The notes: a model not told the origin generated them from the sequence alone. A stretch of 64,000 nucleotides of DNA from Bacillota bacterium (GCA_021828405.1 JAKARZ010000002.1:31782-95781), one strand, 5' to 3'; shown: positions 17,930-27,182, counted from the stretch's first letter. Numbers and translations: made by a program.

Positions 17930-18967
17930 ATGATGGCGATGGAACGAGACAAGGCGCTGGACCTGGCCCTGGCTCAGATCGAGAAGCAGTTTGGCAAAGG
18001 CTCCATCATGCGGATGGGGCAGGCGTCTGCGCGCATGGCGGTGGACGTGATTCCCACCGGAGCGCTCGCGCTTGACGTGGCGCTCGGCGTGGGCGGCCTG
18101 CCACGCGGCCGCGTAGTGGAAATTTACGGGCAGGAATCATCGGGCAAGACCACCGTCGCGCTGCACGTGGTGGCGGAGGCGCAACGGCGCGGAGGCGTCG
18201 CTGCGTTCATTGACGCGGAGCACGCCCTCGATCCCGCCTACGCGGCCAAGGTGGGGGTGGACTTGGACCAGCTCCTGATTTCCCAGCCGGACACGGGCGA
18301 GCAGGCGCTCGAGATTGCCGAAGCGCTGGTACGTTCCGGCGCCGTCGACGTGATCGTCGTCGACTCGGTCGCAGCCTTGGTGCCGCGTGCCGAAATTGAG
18401 GGGGAAATGGGCGACGCCCATGTGGGATTGCAGGCCCGGCTGATGAGCCAGGCGCTGCGGAAGCTCACCGGCGCCATCTCCAAGTCCCGGACCATTACGA
18501 TTTTCATCAACCAGATCCGCGAAAAAGTGGGAATCATGTTCGGAAACCCGGAAACGACCCCCGGTGGGCGCGCGCTCAAGTTCTATGCCTCCATCCGGCT
18601 CGAAGTGCGCCGGGCGGAAACCTTAAAGCAGGGCAACGACGTGATCGGCAGCCGGACGCGGGTCAAAGTGGTGAAGAACAAGGTGGCTCCGCCGTTCAAG
18701 CAGGCCGAGTTTGATATTCTGTATGGGGAGGGCATCTCCCGTGCGGGGAACCTCCTGGACTTGGCCACCGAGATGGGCTTGGTGCAAAAGAGCGGAGCGT
18801 GGTACGCATACGGCGACTTGCGACTGGGCCAAGGTCGGGAGAATTCGCGGGATTACCTGAAGCAGAATCCCGACTTGGCGGCAGAGATCGAGGAGCGGGT
18901 GCGGGGGGCGCTGAAGCTGGGGGTGGTGGAATCGACGGATCTGCCGGAGGACGAGACCGACGCGTAG
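17930..18967 (+). CDS. recA: RecA recombinase
   Basis: A 345-residue strand-exchange ATPase and LexA co-protease. It has the N-terminal [21 protein letters not shown], Walker [14 protein letters not shown], Walker [20 protein letters not shown], loop 2 [22 protein letters not shown] and the C-terminal acidic tail. Two ATGs in tandem (17930, 17933) follow GGGGGAGGACTGA. The 27 bp after the helicase gene contain no LexA-type CGAAC-N4-GTTCG box, so any SOS control must act further upstream or through a divergent site. recX follows immediately. Confidence 0.98.
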   Translation: MMAMERDKALDLALAQIEKQFGKGSIMRMGQASARMAVDVIPTGALALDVALGVGGLPRGRVVEIYGQESSGKTTVALHVVAEAQRRGGVAAFIDAEHALDPAYAAKVGVDLDQLLISQPDTGEQALEIAEALVRSGAVDVIVVDSVAALVPRAEIEGEMGDAHVGLQARLMSQALRKLTGAISKSRTITIFINQIREKVGIMFGNPETTPGGRALKFYASIRLEVRRAETLKQGNDVIGSRTRVKVVKNKVAPPFKQAEFDILYGEGISRAGNLLDLATEMGLVQKSGAWYAYGDLRLGQGRENSRDYLKQNPDLAAEIEERVRGALKLGVVESTDLPEDETDA

Positions 18968-18978
18968 GTGCGGCGCCT

Positions 18979-19425
18979 GTGGGGGAAGCCGACGCTCGCA
19001 GACTGGCATTGCGTTGGCTTGCCGGGCGGGCGCTCAGTCGGCGGGAATTGTCGGCCCGTCTTCAGCGTGTCGGCGTGACGGCTCCGGAGTCCACTGTGGA
19101 CGCGCTGGAGCGGCAGGGCTGGCAGAGCGACCAGGCGGTGGCCCGGGCGGAGTTGGACCGGGCGCAGCGGCGGCGCGACGGCCCGGTTCGGCTGGCCCAT
19201 CGCCTGCGGGAGCGCGGCCTCAGCGAAAGCTTAGTCCGCGACACGGTGAACTCCGTCGATCCCGACTTGTGGTGGGAGCAGGCGTGGCGCGAAGCGGAGC
19301 AGTTCCCGCCGGGTGGCGCTCAGCGGCCACGACTGGCCCGGCGTTTAGCGCGTCTGGGGTATTCCGCCGCCATCATCGCCCGCGTGCTGGACCGGCTGGG
19401 GCCTGAGGACCCGGACGGCCACTGA
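18979..19425 (+). CDS. recX: RecX regulatory protein
   Basis: A 148-residue all-helical protein that modulates RecA filaments. It reads LALRWLAGRALSRRELSARLQRVGV, then DQAVARAELDRAQ and HRLRERGLSESLVRDTV, with three tandem three-helix repeats typical of RecX. The most likely start is the GTG at 18979, 11 bp after the recA stop. A longer in-frame extension would run inside recA and shows no similarity. The ribosome site is weak, suggesting translation coupled to recA. The identity is supported by position as well as sequence. Confidence 0.88.
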   Translation: MGEADARRLALRWLAGRALSRRELSARLQRVGVTAPESTVDALERQGWQSDQAVARAELDRAQRRRDGPVRLAHRLRERGLSESLVRDTVNSVDPDLWWEQAWREAEQFPPGGAQRPRLARRLARLGYSAAIIARVLDRLGPEDPDGH

Positions 19426-19474
19426 AGCGCGCCGAGGCAGACTTGGCGGCATGTTGGGGAAGGGGGCGATGGCA

Positions 19475-20017
19475 ATGGCGGAACGGTCGGCACCGAGCGA
19501 AATCGGAGGGCGCATGGCGACCCGGGGGGTGGGGGCGCTAATCGCAAGCCTGGTTCGGTATCCCGAATTGTCCAGCTTGGACTTTCAGCCTGAAGGAGGC
19601 GACGGCGGCCGAGTGACCCTGTCCTTCTGTCTCCGTGGCCGCCTGCCGCACGATCGGGCGGCGGCCCTGGCGGATTCCTTGATGGAAGTGCTGCTGACCT
19701 ATCACCACCTGCTGCGATTCCCGCTGGCTGGCGACGGGGTGGCGGAATTCACGACCGAGTACGTGGAGCCACTGACGATTCTTCGGCTAGCCCGCGACAT
19801 TGAGAGCCTGTCCCCCGACGAAGTGGGCATGGTGATCGACCTCCTGAGGGACCAGTGTGGAGTTGATCTCTTGATGGACCCCAACGACTTCAGCGAAGAC
19901 GACCTTTTGGACCAGGAGGAGACGATCCAGGCGGCCCTGGACTCTCTCAGTCAGGAGCCGGGCCGTCGACTGTTTGCGCTGCGCGAAGAGGGACGGGTGT
20001 TGGTGTTCAACACGTGA
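19475..20017 (+). CDS. conserved hypothetical protein between recX and ymdB
   Basis: I do not recognise a family. The product is about 180 residues and soluble, with no signal peptide or membrane helix. The N-terminal half (RVTLSFCLRGRLPHDRAAAL, EVLLTYHHLLRFPL) looks like a mixed alpha/beta domain. The C-terminal half is acidic (MDPNDFSEDDLLDQEETIQ) and ends in a short beta-like LFALREEGRVLVFNT. Several Met codons (19451, 19469, 19475, 19514) could start it; 19475 has AGGGGG at the best distance. It lies in the recA-recX-ymdB run on the same strand and is probably cotranscribed. Codon use is like its neighbours, so it is a real gene. Confidence 0.7.
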   Translation: MAERSAPSEIGGRMATRGVGALIASLVRYPELSSLDFQPEGGDGGRVTLSFCLRGRLPHDRAAALADSLMEVLLTYHHLLRFPLAGDGVAEFTTEYVEPLTILRLARDIESLSPDEVGMVIDLLRDQCGVDLLMDPNDFSEDDLLDQEETIQAALDSLSQEPGRRLFALREEGRVLVFNT

Positions 20018-20078
20018 GGCGAAATCGCTTGGCGTCGCCTGACCGACGCACGCTGCCGGGTGGGGAGGATGGACCGTC

Positions 20079-20864
20079 GTGCGGGTGCTGATGCTGGGCG
20101 ATGTGGTGGGCAAGCCCGGACGGCGCTTGGTGCGCGCGTCGGTGCCGCGCCTCCGGCGGGAGCGCAACCTGGACCTCGTCGTCGTCAACGCCGAAAATGC
20201 GGCCGGGGGCAACGGCCTCACGCACGAGGTGGCCGATGAGTTGCTGTCGTCGGGCGTCGACGTCCTGACGTCGGGCAACCACATTTTCGACAAGGACAAC
20301 GTGCTCACGTTTATCGGCGATCTGCCCGTCCTGCTTCGGCCCGTGAACTATCCCCCGGGCACTCCGGGACACGGGGCCGTGGTCGTCGAGGCGCGCGATG
20401 GTACACGGGTGGGCATCATCAACGTGTCGGGTCGGGCGTTCCTGCCCCAAGCCTACGATGACCCGTTTCGGGCCATGGACGCCGCGTTGGACGCCCTGCC
20501 CGTTGCTGACGCCGTCCTGGTGGACGTGCATGCCGAAACCACCTCCGAGAAAGTCGCGCTTGGGTGGTACCTGGATGGGAGGGTGTCGTTGCTGGTGGGC
20601 ACGCACACCCACGTACAGACCGCCGATGAGTGGATCCTGCCCCAAGGCACGGGCTACCTGAGTGATCTGGGTATGTGTGGACCGTACAGGTCGGTGATCG
20701 GGGTGCGCACGGAGCTTGTGTTGCAAAAGTTTTTGACCCAGCGCCCGGTGCGCTTTGAGACGGCCACCGGACCCGCACAACTCTGCGGCCTGATTGCCAC
20801 CATCGAGGCGGGGCGCACGGTGGCGATGGAGCGCGTTTACGAGCGAGAGCCGCTGTCGACGTAG
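20079..20864 (+). CDS. ymdB: YmdB-type metallophosphoesterase
   Basis: A 261-residue member of the TIGR00282 family. In Bacillus, YmdB is a 2',3'-cyclic nucleotide phosphodiesterase that influences biofilm and sporulation decisions. Metal-binding motifs are MLGDVVGKPGRR, VVVNAENAAGGNGLT, TSGNHIFDKDN, VDVHAETTSEKVALGWYLDG and VGTHTHVQTADE. GTG 20079 follows GGGGAGGATGGACC. The length is typical and all expected metal ligands are present. Linkage downstream of recA resembles other spore formers. Confidence 0.95.
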   Translation: MRVLMLGDVVGKPGRRLVRASVPRLRRERNLDLVVVNAENAAGGNGLTHEVADELLSSGVDVLTSGNHIFDKDNVLTFIGDLPVLLRPVNYPPGTPGHGAVVVEARDGTRVGIINVSGRAFLPQAYDDPFRAMDAALDALPVADAVLVDVHAETTSEKVALGWYLDGRVSLLVGTHTHVQTADEWILPQGTGYLSDLGMCGPYRSVIGVRTELVLQKFLTQRPVRFETATGPAQLCGLIATIEAGRTVAMERVYEREPLST

Positions 20865-20885
20865 CAGCGGGGGCGGAGGGACACG

Positions 20886-21869
20886 ATGCGGTGGCATGAG
20901 GTGGAGTTTCCGGTGGTGGATACGCATGCGGACAGTCTGGGCGCCGTCATTCGGGGAGAGCGCTCGCTCTCCCGCACGGACGAGCCGCCGCGCGGCCAGG
21001 CGGACATTCCACGTCTCTTAACGGCGGGAGTCACACTGCAGTTTTTTTCTTGCTGGGTGGAGCCTCCCCACAAACCCGAGCGTGCCTTGCCGCGGCTGCT
21101 CGAATATGTGGATGCATTTTACACGGCGGTAGCGACCGATCCCCGGGTGGTACCCGTGACAGGAGCGGAAAGTCTGGCCGCGCTGGAAAGCGGCCCGCCG
21201 CGGGTCGGAGCCGTGCTGTCGGTCGAGGGGGCGGAGGCACTAGGCACCACGCCCGCCATCCTCCGCATCCTGTGGCGCTTGGGCATCCGGTTGCTGTCGC
21301 TCACGTGGAACCAACGCAATGCACTGGCCGATGGGGCTGGTGAAGACCCGGGGGGCGGAGGCCTGTCCCGCGCGGGCCGGGCGATGGTTGACGAAATGAA
21401 CCGCCTGCACATGGTGGTGGACGTGTCCCACCTGGCGGCCCAGGGATTCTGGGATGTGCTGGCGGTATCACAGGAGGCGCCCATTGCCTCCCATTCCAAC
21501 TGCCGTGCACTGGCGCCGCACGCGCGAAACCTCAGCGATGCTCAGATCCGTGCACTGGCCCGGTGCGGCGGTGTGCAGGGCATCACGTTTGTGCCTGCCT
21601 TCTTGGGGGGGGGCGCGGACCGGGCCCGGGTGGTGGACCACGTTCTGCACCATCTCTCCGTCGTCGGGGACGATCGACACCTTGGGTTCGGCAGCGACTT
21701 TGACGGGGTAGACACCCCGGTGCGGGGCCTGGAGGACGCGAGCCACTGGCCCCAGTTGCTTGACAACCTGGCCGACTGCGGGCTTGAGGACGACACCATT
21801 CACCGGATCGCCGGCGGCAACTACCTCACGCTGCTGCGGGATCGATGGAGCCGAGACCACACGCCATAG
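20886..21869 (+). CDS. membrane dipeptidase-family peptidase (M19)
   Basis: A 327-residue TIM-barrel metalloenzyme of the renal dipeptidase family, which hydrolyses dipeptides including D-residue ones. The first metal motif is VVDTHADSLG. It also has VLSVEGAEALG with the bridging Glu, LSLTWNQRNALADG, VVDVSHLAAQGFWDVL, IASHSNCRAL and FGSDFDGVDTPVRGL. No signal peptide is present, so it should be cytoplasmic, as is usual in Firmicutes. ATG 20886 follows GGGGGCGGAGGGACACG. It starts 21 bp after ymdB and is probably cotranscribed with it. Confidence 0.93.
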   Translation: MRWHEVEFPVVDTHADSLGAVIRGERSLSRTDEPPRGQADIPRLLTAGVTLQFFSCWVEPPHKPERALPRLLEYVDAFYTAVATDPRVVPVTGAESLAALESGPPRVGAVLSVEGAEALGTTPAILRILWRLGIRLLSLTWNQRNALADGAGEDPGGGGLSRAGRAMVDEMNRLHMVVDVSHLAAQGFWDVLAVSQEAPIASHSNCRALAPHARNLSDAQIRALARCGGVQGITFVPAFLGGGADRARVVDHVLHHLSVVGDDRHLGFGSDFDGVDTPVRGLEDASHWPQLLDNLADCGLEDDTIHRIAGGNYLTLLRDRWSRDHTP

Positions 21870-22029
21870 CGGGTGCGCGCCCGGTCGGACTGGAGTGCAT
21901 AGCGCGCCTCGTGAACCCGTCGGAAACGGCTGGCCGTATGCGAGGCGGAGCACGGACGCGGGATGCTGGCCACGGACTCGGCGGCCGCCGCCCGCATGGA
22001 GACGTGGCCCAGCGGACCATACTACGGGT

Positions 22030-23082
22030 ATGAACGAGACGGTGACGCGCTGGCATCGCCGCCATCCGGCGGTGCTCTGGGGTATCGCGGTGGGCGCCGC
22101 CCTGTTGCTGGTCTGGGGCCTGGTCCGTGTGACCCGCGGCCCGGCGGCCCCCATGGCGCTGGGAGGCCGGTTTCAGATCGTAGGCTTTTATCAGAACACG
22201 AGTCCCGGCAGCCCCCGGCCCGGTTCCCGCGCCTCCTTTGAAAGCCACGTGCGGGCCATCACCACAGTGACGCCACGCTGGTTCTCTATGACGAGCACCG
22301 GCACCGTGAACGACGTCGGGTACGACGCCTCCGTCGCATCGTTTGCCCTCACACACCACGTGCTGCTCGTACCGCTCGTCACAAACGTAGGCAGCGGGAT
22401 GCTGACGACACCAGCCGTACGCACGCGGGGCGCGGCGGCGCTGGCGGCCCTCGTGAAGCGCGACCACCTGAGCGGCGTGAACATAGATTTTGAGTTGCTG
22501 CCCGCGAGCGCGCGGGCCGGGCTGACCGACTTTGTGGCGCTCCTGCGCCACGACTTAGGGCCCCGCCCGGTCATCGCCGTGTCCGTCTTTCCCCTGGTTG
22601 GGGTCGCGCCATCCATCAGCGGGGCTTATGACTATGTCGCCCTCGCCGCTCATGCCAGCTACCTCGTGGTGATGGCGTATGACCATCACTACAGCGGGGG
22701 GCCGCCGGGTCCGGTGGCGCCGTATAGTTGGGTGGTCGCCAATGTGGATGCGGCCCTGAAAGAAGTCCCGGGGTCCAAGATCGTGCTGGCAATCGGGATG
22801 TACGGCTACAACTGGGTCGGCACCAGCGCGAGCACCGTATCGGATGTGCAGGCCGAGGCGCTGGCCAAGGCGCAAGGGGTTCGGCCTGTGTACAATGCCG
22901 CGGAGTCGCAGAACACCTTTCAGTATAGTGCGGCGGGCACGACGCACGTGGTGTGGTACATGGGGGACCGGTCGGCGAAGGCACGACTCGCGCTCGCGCG
23001 GTCCAAGCACCTGGCGGGCATAGCCCTGTGGCGCCTCGGCGACGAGGATCCACGGTTTTGGTCGGGCCTCGGGCTGCCGTAG
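22030..23082 (+). CDS. membrane-anchored GH18 glycosidase (SleL/YaaH-like)
   Basis: A 350-residue protein with one N-terminal transmembrane segment (AVLWGIAVGAALLLVWGLV) and a GH18 barrel. The catalytic strand reads GVNIDFELLP, placing the acid Glu as in other family members. VVMAYDHHYSGG and KIVLAIGMYGYNWVG also fit spore cortex N-acetylglucosaminidases such as SleL/YaaH, although the LysM domains of those proteins are absent. The ATG at 22030 starts just before the membrane segment; a longer frame upstream overlaps the dipeptidase gene and is rejected. It probably acts on spore or cell-wall peptidoglycan. A paralogue is at 60597-61655. Confidence 0.85.
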   Translation: MNETVTRWHRRHPAVLWGIAVGAALLLVWGLVRVTRGPAAPMALGGRFQIVGFYQNTSPGSPRPGSRASFESHVRAITTVTPRWFSMTSTGTVNDVGYDASVASFALTHHVLLVPLVTNVGSGMLTTPAVRTRGAAALAALVKRDHLSGVNIDFELLPASARAGLTDFVALLRHDLGPRPVIAVSVFPLVGVAPSISGAYDYVALAAHASYLVVMAYDHHYSGGPPGPVAPYSWVVANVDAALKEVPGSKIVLAIGMYGYNWVGTSASTVSDVQAEALAKAQGVRPVYNAAESQNTFQYSAAGTTHVVWYMGDRSAKARLALARSKHLAGIALWRLGDEDPRFWSGLGLP

Positions 23083-23085
23083 CAC

Positions 23086-24630
23086 TCAGAGAGCGTCGGC
23101 CTGCACCAGCTCGAGCGCCAGGCGAAGCTCTGCTGCTGCATCCCCGCCGAACCGCACGACGTCGTCGTAGGTCAGGGAGACATCCGGCTCAAGCGCACGC
23201 AATCCCCAGCCGGCATCGGGGATCGCCCAGCTTTCTTTGAACGAGATCGTGCCGATGAACCCGGACCGGTCGAGCCGGTAGCGCAACACATCCGTGAAAC
23301 AGTTCGGCGCTTGGGCGCTGGCCACCCCTACGTGCTGCGCCCCGAGCTGGCGCAGCCGCAGGGCCACGTCGAATCCTGCGCTGTACGTGAAGGCCGACGT
23401 CACGACCACCACCCGAGGGTGCCAGGTTGGCCACGTGTCGACCGCAGCCGCAAACGTGGGAACCTGTTGGAGGAGTGTGCTCCAGTCCGCGTGACCGAGC
23501 GCTGCCCGCCGTGCGGGATCCTCCTGTGCGCGGCGCCAAGCGGCTTCCTGCCCAAAATCATAGCCGCCCATCCCCGTGACGGCCGTCGGCACGCTTCCGT
23601 GGTTCGCCCGGTAGAGCGGCGAATAGCGCGGAATCTGATACCCGCGGTCGGCATGGACCAAAGCGTCACGCCCGTACGCCGCGAATGCCAGCAGTTCGCT
23701 CAACACCGAGTTGCCGCCGGGTGCCTCGGTGAGGTCCACCACGAGAGACTCCGTGCGAGCCGCCTGCATAGCGGTCCACAGTTCTTGCAAGACTGCGGTG
23801 GCCGATGGCATGTCCGACAGAACCGCCTGCAAACCCTCCAGGGGCGATGAACCACCCGAACCCAAGGCCCGTGCGCGCTGGCGCAGCGGTTCGTGGTAGC
23901 CCGTGGCCCACCACACCTCGCCCGCCTCCCGATAGTCCATCAGGGCGCCAATGCTCAGGCACGCCACGCGGCCGTCGCCGACGAGGTGCCACCCGAGGTG
24001 CGTGGGCCCCCGCTTTGGCCGCACGCCTATGCCCGGTGCCTGTCGGAACGCGGACCGTGGGTGGCGCGTCCACGCTCCGGGCGATATCGCGCGCGTGCCG
24101 TCGGTGAGGGTCAGGGTCAGGGGCGTCGGTGGTCCTGGCGCGGCATCGCTCATGGCCTGCCACAGGTCGGGTTGCAGTGTCGCCAAGGCCAAGCGCCGCC
24201 ACCCGTCGAGGTCGCTGTCGCAGCCCAGCAACGTGCGGGTGCGCTGGTGGAGTTCGGCCGCTGACCAGCGGCCCACGGTCTCCAGCCGCGCGCCCAGCCA
24301 GGTGGAGTCAACCTCCGGTGCCACGCCCGCGACATACAGCCCTTCGGGCAGTACGCCAAAGGCCAGCGGCAGGCGCTCGCCGCCATCGGACCGCGGCTCC
24401 GCCGGATTCACCGTGGTATGGCCATCCTCAAGGAGCGCGACGAACGGTCTAAGGCGCGCCAGCCACTCTGGCGGTGTACACGAGGCAGGCAGCGCGTCCC
24501 GGATGGCCGCAGCTGCCCGATGAAACGGCACCGGCCCACCCACCCCCCGATAGGGATCGGGATGACTTGCGGTGATCAGCGCGACCAGTTGGTCCAGGTC
24601 GTGAGCCATGTCCTCGCGTGTCAGGTCCAT
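23086..24630 (-). CDS. S41-like (tail-specific protease fold) peptidase
   Basis: A 514-residue protein without a signal peptide. The N-terminal helical region (DLDQLVALITASHPDPYRG, RLRPFVALLEDGHTTV) and the C-terminal core (LVVDLTEAPGGNSVLSELLA, then VVVVTSAFTYSAGFDVALRL) match the S41 family. There the serine nucleophile follows TSxxTxSxG, so the serine in TYSAG is the likely nucleophile. The final segment FKESWAIPDAGWGLRALEPD is also S41-like. No PDZ domain is evident. ATG 24630 has GGGGAGGTTGAC. It is convergent with the GH18 gene (3 bp apart). Confidence 0.8.
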   Translation of the reverse strand: MDLTREDMAHDLDQLVALITASHPDPYRGVGGPVPFHRAAAAIRDALPASCTPPEWLARLRPFVALLEDGHTTVNPAEPRSDGGERLPLAFGVLPEGLYVAGVAPEVDSTWLGARLETVGRWSAAELHQRTRTLLGCDSDLDGWRRLALATLQPDLWQAMSDAAPGPPTPLTLTLTDGTRAISPGAWTRHPRSAFRQAPGIGVRPKRGPTHLGWHLVGDGRVACLSIGALMDYREAGEVWWATGYHEPLRQRARALGSGGSSPLEGLQAVLSDMPSATAVLQELWTAMQAARTESLVVDLTEAPGGNSVLSELLAFAAYGRDALVHADRGYQIPRYSPLYRANHGSVPTAVTGMGGYDFGQEAAWRRAQEDPARRAALGHADWSTLLQQVPTFAAAVDTWPTWHPRVVVVTSAFTYSAGFDVALRLRQLGAQHVGVASAQAPNCFTDVLRYRLDRSGFIGTISFKESWAIPDAGWGLRALEPDVSLTYDDVVRFGGDAAAELRLALELVQADAL

Positions 24631-24670
24631 GTCAACCTCCCCGGTCGCCCAGTGCGGTCTTCAGGCAGAC

Positions 24671-25249
24671 TCAGGCGATCTCGCCGCCTCTGCGGCGCCG
24701 CGCGATGAACCACACCGCCCACGCCGCCACGATGATGACCCCCACCACGTATACCCACACCTGGTCGTGCAGGGCGTTGTGCCAACTCGCTCCAAACTTC
24801 GCTCCCAAGTAAATGAACACCACGGTCCAGGGGAGGGCACCCAGCACGCTGTAGCCCAGAAAGCGGCCGAAGCGCATGCGGGCCAGGCCGGCCGGCAGCG
24901 AAATGTAGGTGCGGACGCCTGGTACCAGCCGCCCAAAGAAGACGGCGGCTTCTCCGTAGCGCTCAAACCATCGCTGAGCACGGTCCAGCCCGTGGGAATG
25001 GCTGCCCCAGGTTTTCCCGGCCCAGTATGCGACGCCATAAGACACCACCGCCCCGAGGGTGCCGCCGACCAGCGCCACCAAACCCGCCTCCCACCAGCTT
25101 GCCCGGCCGACGGCAACCAGGTAGCCCGCAAACGGCAGCAGCACTTCGCTGGGAATGGGAATCGCGGCGCTTTCAAGTACCATGCCCACAAAAACGCCCC
25201 ACAGGCCCAGAGTCAGAAGTCCTTCTGCCAATACGGTCAACGTGTGCAT
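24671..25249 (-). CDS. DedA-family membrane protein
   Basis: A 192-residue integral membrane protein of the DedA/SNARE-associated family, which includes phospholipid flippase-like scramblases needed for membrane homeostasis. The family motifs FVGMVLESAAIPIPSEVLLPFAGYL and FFGRLVPGVRTYISLPAGLARM are clear. Then come the glycine-rich LGYSVLGALPWTVVFIYLG and a C-terminal hydrophobic helix before a basic tail. ATG 25249 is preceded by an AAAGGTAG site. It lies 40 bp upstream of the S41-like gene on the same strand. Confidence 0.93.
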   Translation of the reverse strand: MHTLTVLAEGLLTLGLWGVFVGMVLESAAIPIPSEVLLPFAGYLVAVGRASWWEAGLVALVGGTLGAVVSYGVAYWAGKTWGSHSHGLDRAQRWFERYGEAAVFFGRLVPGVRTYISLPAGLARMRFGRFLGYSVLGALPWTVVFIYLGAKFGASWHNALHDQVWVYVVGVIIVAAWAVWFIARRRRGGEIA

Positions 25250-25305
25250 GACATCTACCTTTCGCCTTTGCTCGCCTTTGCTCGTCAGTCGCGGTCTTCG
25301 CGTTC

Positions 25306-26367
25306 CTAGCTTTTACGTGAGTCGCGCGGTCCGGCGGTAAGCCCCCTCGACCCGGGCAGAAGCGCCGCATACCGGGGAGCGAGCCACGCGCCGACGCGAT
25401 CGGCGCGCGGGACGGGCAATTTCTCGCGGTGCGCCGCGAGGCGGTCCAAATCAAGGGTTGCCACAACGACGCCTTCGCCATCCGGGCGGGGACTTTCCGC
25501 CAAGACCCCATCACCAGCGGGGGTCTCCGCCATCGGCGCATACACCGCCGCCTTGCCCGTGAAGAGCATGCCATAAAGTTTCCCCGTCCCAGCCCCGACC
25601 ACCGACACCAGCCCAGACTCCTGGGTGCGGGCCCAGGCTCCGCGCCGCGCCTTGGCCTCACCATAGACCGGCTCGGGGTCGGCCACCGGCACGGCCACAA
25701 TCTCTGCACCGTGCGCACGCGCCATCCGATACGTTTCAAAGAAGCTGGCGTCGTAGCATACCACAGGCTGGACGGGGAGCGGACCGACCAGGGGTGAGAG
25801 GCTCGCGCCCGGCATCACCCCCCAAGACGCTTCGCTAGCCAGGAGGTGCAGCTTGGGCTGGGTACCGAGCAGGCGGCCGTCAGGGCCAAACATGTGCGTG
25901 AGGTTCTCTATCCCGCCCCCTTGCTCGACGAGCGTCGAGCCCGCCACCACCGTCACCCCATACGCAGCGGCCAGTCGTGAAAACACCGCCCGGTACAGGG
26001 GCACGATGGTGGGAGCCCAGGCTTTCAGCCGGACTCCCACCTCGGTCGGCGTGAGTTCATGGACCGACATATGGCGTAGCGCACGGTGCTCGGACAACAG
26101 TCCGAGCAGCGACAAGCCCAGGTACTCGGGAAAGACGACGAGTGCCGCTCCGGCGCGCGCCGCCTGGTCGCACTGAATCATCAGTCGTGCCATCCAGTCC
26201 GTGACGTCGACGACGGGACGCATGTCCCACTGGACGGACGCCACGACCAGGGCATCGCGGCGCCAGTGCACGGGGCCGTTTCGGCGCTGCAGCACCTGTA
26301 CACGGCCCCGCTCCCTGGCCACGCGCCAAGCCAGGTAGCCTCGTCCGAGCGACAGTTCCCAGCTCAC
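25306..26367 (-). CDS. carbon-nitrogen hydrolase (nitrilase superfamily), catalytic triad intact
   Basis: A 353-residue protein whose nitrilase domain starts near residue 45 (LVVASVQWDM). The triad residues are visible: Glu in LVVFPEYLGLSLLG, Lys in GTQPKLHLLASE and Cys in PVVCYDASFFETYR. It should hydrolyse a nitrile or amide, but the substrate is unknown. The start is the GTG at 26367, which overlaps the stop of the upstream gene by GTGA, so the two are translationally coupled. The first 45 residues (WELSLGRGYLAWRVARERGR and following) are an unrecognised basic extension. The partner gene is a diverged, apparently inactive nitrilase-like protein. Confidence 0.88.
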   Translation of the reverse strand: MSWELSLGRGYLAWRVARERGRVQVLQRRNGPVHWRRDALVVASVQWDMRPVVDVTDWMARLMIQCDQAARAGAALVVFPEYLGLSLLGLLSEHRALRHMSVHELTPTEVGVRLKAWAPTIVPLYRAVFSRLAAAYGVTVVAGSTLVEQGGGIENLTHMFGPDGRLLGTQPKLHLLASEASWGVMPGASLSPLVGPLPVQPVVCYDASFFETYRMARAHGAEIVAVPVADPEPVYGEAKARRGAWARTQESGLVSVVGAGTGKLYGMLFTGKAAVYAPMAETPAGDGVLAESPRPDGEGVVVATLDLDRLAAHREKLPVPRADRVGAWLAPRYAALLPGSRGLTAGPRDSRKS

Positions 26368-27080
26368 GGCCGCCACCACGGACGGTTCAGGTAGGCGATG
26401 GGGTTCAATTCCTGCAACAGCGCGGCTTCGCGCACCTTGGCGAGCGACCCCCACGGCAGCGTGGCGCGCACCCAGTCGCCCAAAGATTCCACGGACAAAA
26501 ATCCCATGCCCTCGGGGTCTGCTTCGCAGGGCACCGTGAGGCAAGGCGGCGCGCCGCCGCCAAACCCAATGACCTGGTTCTGCTGGGCCTCTCGCCAGAT
26601 ACCCAGATAATCCGGCACGCGAGGGGCCGCCACCGCAATCAACAGCACCGCGCCCATGAGCGCGAGGGTGCGGCTCACCTCCGGAACGAGAACATCGTCG
26701 CCAACCAGGATCCCCACCGCGTGCCCCGCAATTTCAAACAGCTGCACGGCGTCCGTCAGTCGAGGGGGCTCAGCCTCGCCCGGCGAGCGGTGGGTCTGAC
26801 CCTGGGAGGCCACGAGCCGACCGGCCCCGTCGTACAGGTCCGCCCGGCGGCCACCCGGATCGGGCTGGCGCGCGGCCACGAAGGTGGGCACCTGCGCGCC
26901 ATCCGCCCAACGCGCCATCTGCGGGTGCGACGGCATGTGGGTAAGGTCAAGCACAATGAGATCGCTCGCTGGCCCCCACGTCCCCGGAAGGTGATCGCCC
27001 CGCCAGTAGGAAAGGGTGTCCAACTGGGTCACGACGGCCCGCGTCGCTGCGCAGGGGATTGAGTGGCGGTTCCGCGACAC
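26364..27080 (-). CDS. nitrilase-like protein lacking the catalytic triad (probable pseudoenzyme)
   Basis: A 238-residue protein with the nitrilase strand order: SDLIVLDLTHMPSHPQM, VPTFVAARQPDP, ADLYDGAGRLVASQG, then VGILVGDDVLVPEVSRTLAL and GAVLLIAVAAPRVPD. In active enzymes the last part reads IGLAICYD...PE..R.LAL..A; here the cysteine position is glycine, the Glu of FPE is lost and no equivalent Lys is seen. The domain is intact otherwise, with no stops, so it looks like a maintained pseudoenzyme rather than debris. GTG 27080 gives the full frame; GTG 27032 is an alternative. It probably forms a complex with, or regulates, the coupled active nitrilase downstream. Confidence 0.7.
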   Translation of the reverse strand: MSRNRHSIPCAATRAVVTQLDTLSYWRGDHLPGTWGPASDLIVLDLTHMPSHPQMARWADGAQVPTFVAARQPDPGGRRADLYDGAGRLVASQGQTHRSPGEAEPPRLTDAVQLFEIAGHAVGILVGDDVLVPEVSRTLALMGAVLLIAVAAPRVPDYLGIWREAQQNQVIGFGGGAPPCLTVPCEADPEGMGFLSVESLGDWVRATLPWGSLAKVREAALLQELNPIAYLNRPWWRP

Positions 27081-27166
27081 GGCTCAGTCATGACGACCCA
27101 CCTCCCGAAGACTCGGCTGACCGCACCTCCGCGCGTCGATGGCGCCATTGTATCACCCGAGTCCGG

Positions 27167-27172
27167 TATAAT
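27167..27172 (+). promoter_or_regulatory. consensus -10 element before the Ppx/GppA-like gene
   Basis: A perfect TATAAT lies only 10 bp before the ATG at 27183. Transcription would start within a few bases of the ATG, giving a nearly leaderless mRNA. An in-frame ATG at 27171 overlaps the element itself. A -35 hexamer is not clear. It would drive the mutS-mutL-miaA run. Confidence 0.6.
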
Positions 27173-27182
27173 GGGTCAGGAG

